DNA from: an uncultured Faecalibacterium sp.
GTDB taxonomy: Bacteria > Bacillota > Clostridia > Oscillospirales > Ruminococcaceae
Length of the DNA stretch: 16,707 nt
Direction of reading: 5' to 3'
Assembly (NCBI GenBank): GCA_934553285.1
Contig: CAKTFD010000046.1
Span: forward strand, 1-16,707
Shown here: positions 15,133 to 16,707 of the stretch, piece after piece
How the letters are laid out: every line of letters starts with the position of its first letter
Numbering within the stretch: the first letter of the stretch is position 1
Program-made: the position numbers and the translations under genes
The notes under the pieces: model-generated
The model's database searches: none
Told to the model about the DNA's origin: nothing
The model's input: only the letters and a program-made list of their open reading frames with translations

Positions 15133-15205
15133 AAGACCAAACTTCAACTACATCATAATGCGGATACGCTCCGCTGTCAAGAATGTATAAACGGAGGGAA
15201 ATCAG

Positions 15206-16075
15206 ATGATCTTACAGGAAACCTACAAACTGGAAAATGGCGTAAAGATTCCCAAGCTGGGGCTTGGTACATGGTGCATTGACAACGACAAGGCGGCGCA
15301 GGCAGTCCGCACCGCTGTTGCGCTGGGGTACCGCCTTATTGATACCGCACAGGCCTACAAAAATGAGCAGGGCGTTGGCGAGGGCATCCGAAGCTGCGGC
15401 GTTCCCCGTGAGGAGCTGTTCGTTGCAAGCAAGGTGGCCGCAGAACTGAAAACCTATGAGGCAGCCGCCGCCTCCATTGAGGAAACGCTGGAAAAAATGG
15501 GGCTGGACTATCTGGACCAGATGATCATCCATGCACCCCAGCCGTGGAACGAATTCCGGGACACCAAGCGCTACTTTGCAGAGAACAAAGCCGTCTGGCG
15601 TGCGCTGGAGGATGCGCAGACGGCGGGCAAAGTGCGAGTCATCGGGGTATCAAATTTTCTGAAGGATGACTTGGAGAACCTGCTGTCCGATTGCCGGGTA
15701 AAGCCCATGGTGAACCAGATCCTGCTCCACATCAGCAACACCGATCAGGACTTGCTGAATTTCTGTAAGGAGCAGCACATTCAGGTGGAAGCCTATTCGC
15801 CCATTGCCCACGGCGAGGCACTCAAGAACCCTGTGATCACACAGATGGCAAAGAAATACGGCGTATCTGCGGCACAGTTGTGTGTCCGCTATGTTCTTCA
15901 GCTTGGCACAGTGGCATTGCCCAAAACGGCAGACCCACAGCACATGGCAGAAAATGCCGCCGTGGATTTTGTCCTCACACCAGAAGATATGGCTGCGCTC
16001 CTGCAGATGGAGCACATTGCCAACTACGGAGAATTCAGCTTTTTCCCGGTGTTCAGCGGGAAAAAGCAGGTTTAA
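15206..16075 (+). CDS. Aldo-keto reductase
   Basis: A 289-residue NADPH-dependent reductase of the AKR superfamily, usual length, with a (beta/alpha)8 barrel. The catalytic tetrad is complete: D46 and Y51 (DTAQAYKNE), K76 (VASKV) and H109 (MIIHAP). VIGVSNF (about 148-154) and the later PKTADPQHMAENA cofactor segment match the family. It reduces aldehydes or ketones to alcohols in the cytoplasm; detoxification of reactive carbonyls fits the adjacent AdhR-like regulator. GGAGGG precedes ATG 15206 by 7 nt. The downstream carboxymuconolactone decarboxylase-cupin gene follows after 30 nt and is probably co-transcribed. Confidence 0.93.
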   Translation: MILQETYKLENGVKIPKLGLGTWCIDNDKAAQAVRTAVALGYRLIDTAQAYKNEQGVGEGIRSCGVPREELFVASKVAAELKTYEAAAASIEETLEKMGLDYLDQMIIHAPQPWNEFRDTKRYFAENKAVWRALEDAQTAGKVRVIGVSNFLKDDLENLLSDCRVKPMVNQILLHISNTDQDLLNFCKEQHIQVEAYSPIAHGEALKNPVITQMAKKYGVSAAQLCVRYVLQLGTVALPKTADPQHMAENAAVDFVLTPEDMAALLQMEHIANYGEFSFFPVFSGKKQV

Positions 16076-16105
16076 GCGTTTGCACAGAAAGGCAGGAGTA
16101 CAACA

Positions 16106-16707
16106 ATGGCAGTAAAACAGACGGCAGGGCGGGACGCTCTGGGCGAATTTGCGCCGAAGTTTGCAGAACTCAACGATGATGTGCTGTTCGGGCAGGTGTG
16201 GAGCCGGGAGGACAAACTCTCCCTCCGGGACCGCAGCCTTGTGACGGTGGCAGCACTGATGGCACAGGGACTGACGGACTCCTCGTTCCGGTATCACCTG
16301 ACGGCAGCGAAAAACAATGGTATTACCCGGACTGAGATCGCAGAGATCCTGACCCATGCGGCATTTTATGCAGGCTGGCCCAAGGCGTGGGCGGCTTTCC
16401 GCATGGCAAAGGAGGTCTGGGCAGAGGACGCTGCGGAGGATGCCAAGGCACAGCACCAGCGCGAGATGGTGTTCCCCATCGGCGCACCCAACGATGGCTT
16501 TGCACAATATTTCAGCGGAAAAAGCTATCTGGCCCCCCTGTCCACCGCACAGGTGGGCATTTACAACGTCACCTTTGAGCCGGGCTGCCGGAACAACTGG
16601 CACATCCACCACGCTGCAAAAGGCGGCGGACAGATCCTTGTCTGCGTGGCAGGCCGGGGCTACTATCAGGAATGGGGCAAAGCTCCGCAGGAGCTGCATC
16701 CGGGCGA
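16106..16707 (+). CDS. Carboxymuconolactone decarboxylase-cupin fusion protein (3' end outside the window)
   Basis: Two hundred codons are visible with no stop before the window ends. Residues about 15-105 match the carboxymuconolactone decarboxylase/AhpD-like fold (LSLRDRSLVTVAALMAQGLTD..., then FYAGWPKAWAAFRMAKEVW); no CxxC pair is present, so peroxidase activity of the AhpD kind is not supported. From about 140 a cupin domain begins, with TFEPGCRNNWHIHHA giving the first metal-binding histidines; the second cupin motif is cut off. AGGAG lies 7 nt before ATG 16106. It follows the aldo-keto reductase gene closely and probably belongs to the same MerR-controlled operon. The true substrate of such fusions is not known to me. 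Confidence 0.88.
   Translation, partial: MAVKQTAGRDALGEFAPKFAELNDDVLFGQVWSREDKLSLRDRSLVTVAALMAQGLTDSSFRYHLTAAKNNGITRTEIAEILTHAAFYAGWPKAWAAFRMAKEVWAEDAAEDAKAQHQREMVFPIGAPNDGFAQYFSGKSYLAPLSTAQVGIYNVTFEPGCRNNWHIHHAAKGGGQILVCVAGRGYYQEWGKAPQELHPG

Overview
The window looks like a chromosomal segment of a GC-rich gut Clostridium-cluster IV bacterium (Oscillospiraceae/Ruminococcaceae, Faecalibacterium-like). This is inferred from the Firmicutes-type AGGAGG ribosome binding sites, the sigma-A promoters, the gene families present, and a palindromic interspersed element of a kind I associate with Faecalibacterium genomes. No phage or insertion-sequence genes are visible.

Layout. (1) 1-715: the 3' part of a TPP riboswitch, an intrinsic terminator, and thiT, the thiamine uptake component of an ECF transporter. 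(2) 807-986: a tRNA-Ala(GGC) gene with a consensus promoter and its own terminator. (3) 1004-6873, minus strand: a tightly packed polyamine operon, speA-speE-speB-carboxyspermidine dehydrogenase-carboxyspermidine decarboxylase. It starts from arginine and carries parts of two different routes to spermidine. (4) 6874-7740: a roughly 870-base intergenic region with no convincing protein gene but several RNA and DNA signals. On the minus strand these are a leader just upstream of speA with mutually exclusive terminator and antiterminator pairings, a perfect 8-bp palindrome, and a candidate free-standing structured RNA of about 200 nt with its own TTGACA/TATTCT promoter. A roughly 130-bp MITE-like inverted-repeat element follows. 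(5) 7753-9806: a LytTR response regulator and an AgrC-like sensor kinase. (6) 9868-10884, minus strand: a membrane-anchored SGNH/GDSL hydrolase. (7) 10997-13760: two tandem phosphofructokinase paralogues with PPi-type active-site signatures. (8) 13916-14116: tRNA-Tyr(GTA) with promoter and terminator. (9) 14313-14564: a small DUF6061-like gene. (10) 14603-16707: a MerR regulator divergent from an aldo-keto reductase and a carboxymuconolactone decarboxylase-cupin fusion that runs off the window. Between them lies a textbook MerR-type promoter with a 19-bp spacer and a palindromic operator.

How the parts fit. SpeA makes agmatine from arginine and SpeB can cut it to putrescine and urea. The dehydrogenase/decarboxylase pair can build spermidine from putrescine and aspartate semialdehyde. 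SpeE would need decarboxylated SAM, but no speD is present here. The most interesting parts are the speA leader, which has the architecture of a riboswitch or attenuator for polyamine synthesis, and the structured RNA upstream of it. Neither could be assigned to a named class from the sequence alone.
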